DNA from: Arthrobacter sp. zg-Y919
GTDB lineage: Bacteria; Actinomycetota; Actinomycetes; Actinomycetales; Micrococcaceae
Length of the DNA: 64,000 nucleotides
Direction of reading: 5' to 3'
Assembly: GCF_030142045.1 (NCBI RefSeq)
Contig: NZ_CP126242.1
Coordinates: 744,001-808,000, forward strand
The notes below the pieces were generated by a model. The model made no database searches and was not told where the DNA came from. It worked only from the letters and a program-made list of their open reading frames with translations. Within the stretch, counting starts at the first letter, position 1. Each line of letters opens with the position of its first letter. Made by a program: the position numbers and the translations under genes. This document shows, one piece after another, positions 62,593 through 64,000 of this stretch.

Positions 62593-63510
62593 TTGTCTGC
62601 CCGTGAAAGCGCCGAAATCCGGCCCACCGCTCCACTGCGCCTGCTCGCAGTACACGCCCACCCCGATGACGAGGCCAGCAAGGGTGCGGCCATGATGGCC
62701 TCCTACGCCGCCACGGGCGTCGACGTGATGGTGGCCACCTGCACCGGCGGGGAACGCGGTTCCATCCTGAACCCCGGCGCCGAAGGCGATCCCGCCGGCA
62801 AACGGGACCTGGCCGGACTGCGCCGCCGGGAAATGGCTGGCGCGCAGGCCGCCCTGGGTATTCAGCACCGCTGGCTGGGCTTTGCCGATTCCGGGCTGCC
62901 CGAAGGCGATCCGCTGCCGGACCTGCCCTTCGGCTGCTTCGCCCTGCAGCCGCTGGAACGTGCCGCCGCGCCGCTGGTGAAGCTGGTCCGGGAGTTCCGG
63001 CCGCACGTCATCATCAGCTACGACGAAAACGGCGGCTACCCGCACCCGGACCACATCATGGCGCACAAGGTTGCCGTGGAGGCCTTCACTGCCGCCGGGG
63101 ACCCCGCACGCTACCCGGGGACCGGAGCGGCGTGGGAGCCGCTGAAGCTCTACTATGACCGTGCCTTCAACCCCGAACGGTTCCGCGCCCTGCACTTTGC
63201 CCTCGAGGAAGCGGGCCTGCAGTCCCCGTACGCCGAGCGCATCGCGGCCTGGCAGGAAACCGACACGGAGGGCCACCAGCCGCCGGCTCCCACGCATGCC
63301 ACCACTACACAGATCGAGTGCGGAGACTTCTTCGAGGTCCGTGACGAGGCACTGCGCAGCCACCGCACCCAGGTGGATCCCGAAGGATTCTTCTTCGCCG
63401 TGAGCCCGGAGATGCAGCGCAAGGTCTGGCCCTGGGAGGACTACTCCCTGATCGAGTCCCGCGTGGAAACCGAACTGCCTGAAACTGATCTGTTCGCTGG
63501 CATACGATAG
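62593..63510 (+). CDS. mca: Mycothiol S-conjugate amidase
   Basis: Mca cleaves mycothiol conjugates of electrophiles and drugs, releasing a mercapturic acid for export and recycling the glucosaminyl-inositol part. It is a PIG-L/LmbE-fold zinc enzyme: AVHAHPDDEASKG (about residues 17-29, zinc ligands His and Asp-Asp), GGYPHPDHIMAHKVA with the third His, and a C-terminal MQRKVWPWEDYSLIES typical of Mca rather than MshB. The TTG start lies 5 nt after AGGAG. Its presence implies a mycothiol-producing actinobacterium. Confidence 0.93.
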   Translation: MSARESAEIRPTAPLRLLAVHAHPDDEASKGAAMMASYAATGVDVMVATCTGGERGSILNPGAEGDPAGKRDLAGLRRREMAGAQAALGIQHRWLGFADSGLPEGDPLPDLPFGCFALQPLERAAAPLVKLVREFRPHVIISYDENGGYPHPDHIMAHKVAVEAFTAAGDPARYPGTGAAWEPLKLYYDRAFNPERFRALHFALEEAGLQSPYAERIAAWQETDTEGHQPPAPTHATTTQIECGDFFEVRDEALRSHRTQVDPEGFFFAVSPEMQRKVWPWEDYSLIESRVETELPETDLFAGIR

Positions 63511-63561
63511 ACCTCGGGAACGTAGGTTCCGCCGCAGTATTGGCTAAAAGAGAGATATACC

Positions 63562-63876
63562 GTGAACTTCCTGTACAGCCTGGCTACGGCCGTTACCCCG
63601 GCACCCGAGGAGACCCTTGCGCCTGGGGTCGACCCCAGCGATGTCACACCCGGCACGCTCGGGTTCCTCTTCACCCTCTTTATGGTGATCGCGATCATTT
63701 TCCTGATCCGCGATATGACCAAGCGCATCCGCCGGGTGCGTTACCGCGAGCAGCTGGTCACCGAGAAGCTGGAACGCGAAGCTGCCGCCGCCCCCGACGC
63801 CGCCGGACCCGTGCCCGCCAAGAGCACCCCCAGTGCTCCTGAGGACCGGGACACCACCTGGGACCACCTGAAGTAG
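63562..63876 (+). CDS. Small membrane protein downstream of mca
   Basis: The 104-residue protein has one clear transmembrane helix (about residues 30-50, [19 protein letters not shown]) followed by a basic, probably coiled cytoplasmic stretch and a Pro/Ala-rich tail. It matches in position and type the small membrane protein that follows mca in mycobacteria. GTG start. Function unknown. Confidence 0.82.
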   Translation: MNFLYSLATAVTPAPEETLAPGVDPSDVTPGTLGFLFTLFMVIAIIFLIRDMTKRIRRVRYREQLVTEKLEREAAAAPDAAGPVPAKSTPSAPEDRDTTWDHLK

Positions 63877-63886
63877 CAGGCACACC

Positions 63887-64000
63887 ATGGCTGAAAGACT
63901 GAGGAAGCAGGCATCGGCCTACCTCCGCCAGCATGCGGACAACCCGGTTGACTGGTGGCCCTTCGGCGAAGAAGCCTTCGCCGAAGCCCGCCGCCGAAAT
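63887..64000 (+). CDS. DUF255 (thioredoxin-like, YyaL family) protein, partial
   Basis: Only the first 38 codons are in the window. The opening matches DUF255/YyaL family proteins ([20 protein letters not shown]), which begin with a thioredoxin-like domain followed by a glycosidase-like alpha/alpha barrel in full-length members (600-700 residues). It starts 10 bases after the small membrane protein gene, keeping the mca-neighbourhood order. The rest lies beyond the window edge. Confidence 0.88.
   Translation, partial: MAERLRKQASAYLRQHADNPVDWWPFGEEAFAEARRRN

Overview
The window is high-GC chromosomal DNA from an actinobacterium of the order Micrococcales, most likely an Arthrobacter-like member of the Micrococcaceae (an inference from gene content and synteny). 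Supporting signs are the mycothiol enzyme Mca beside greA, DUF4307 and DUF501 genes, many GTG/TTG starts, leaderless-looking genes, an HspR-type HAIR operator and a ZTP riboswitch ahead of glyA-folD. Nearly all genes are housekeeping or nutrient-uptake genes. I see no prophage, transposon, CRISPR array, or restriction or defence island.

Layout. 1-5 kb: an Hsp20 chaperone with a HAIR operator on its promoter, a glutamate-cysteine ligase-family gene with a small membrane protein, and a three-gene envelope/stress operon (YtxH-like, Holin-X, DUF3618). 5-12 kb (minus strand): a Gfo/Idh oxidoreductase, the monosaccharide ABC importer mmsA-mmsB-chvE with a structured leader, and its ROK regulator. 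12-17.6 kb: gamma-carbonic anhydrase, purU, an acetyltransferase, a flavoprotein, then ZTP riboswitch-glyA-folD, so one-carbon genes cluster here. 17.6-24.8 kb: an ABC-2 exporter, a macrodomain protein, exonuclease III, trpS, a 2H phosphoesterase and a hydrolase. 24.8-31 kb: sdhCDAB (minus strand) with a well-formed promoter and CRP-like site, a sugar-nucleotide pyrophosphorylase and an M20 amidohydrolase.

31-41.4 kb: a nucleoside salvage block (BMP lipoprotein, ABC ATPase, two permeases, cdd, deoA), a cluster of hairpin repeats, DedA, add and mazG. 41.6-48.7 kb: the conserved actinobacterial series eno, FtsB/DivIC-like, DUF501 and ppx, then a subtilase, ndh under a Rex-like operator, and a tRNA with a Leu(UAA) anticodon but a short variable loop. 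48.8-55.3 kb: a secreted proline-rich protein and a branched-chain amino acid-type importer. Its binding protein is on the plus strand and livHMGF converges on it from the minus strand; LivH carries an extra N-terminal extracellular domain. 55.5-64 kb: Bax-inhibitor-1-like protein, an ANTAR regulator, an aldose epimerase-like protein, an AI-2E transporter, ilvA, a rhomboid protease, greA, DUF4307, mca, a small membrane protein and the start of a DUF255 gene.

Functionally the window combines carbon and nitrogen uptake (sugar, nucleoside and amino acid ABC importers), central respiration (SDH, NDH-2), one-carbon and purine chemistry, and redox and stress protection. The most informative signals are regulatory. 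They are the HAIR element, the ZTP aptamer, the Rex-like site, three CRP-like sites at uptake and respiration promoters, a Shine-Dalgarno-sequestering hairpin before mmsA, and a recurrent leaderless-start architecture. I did not find a clearly undescribed multi-gene system; the unusual items are listed as findings with their limits.
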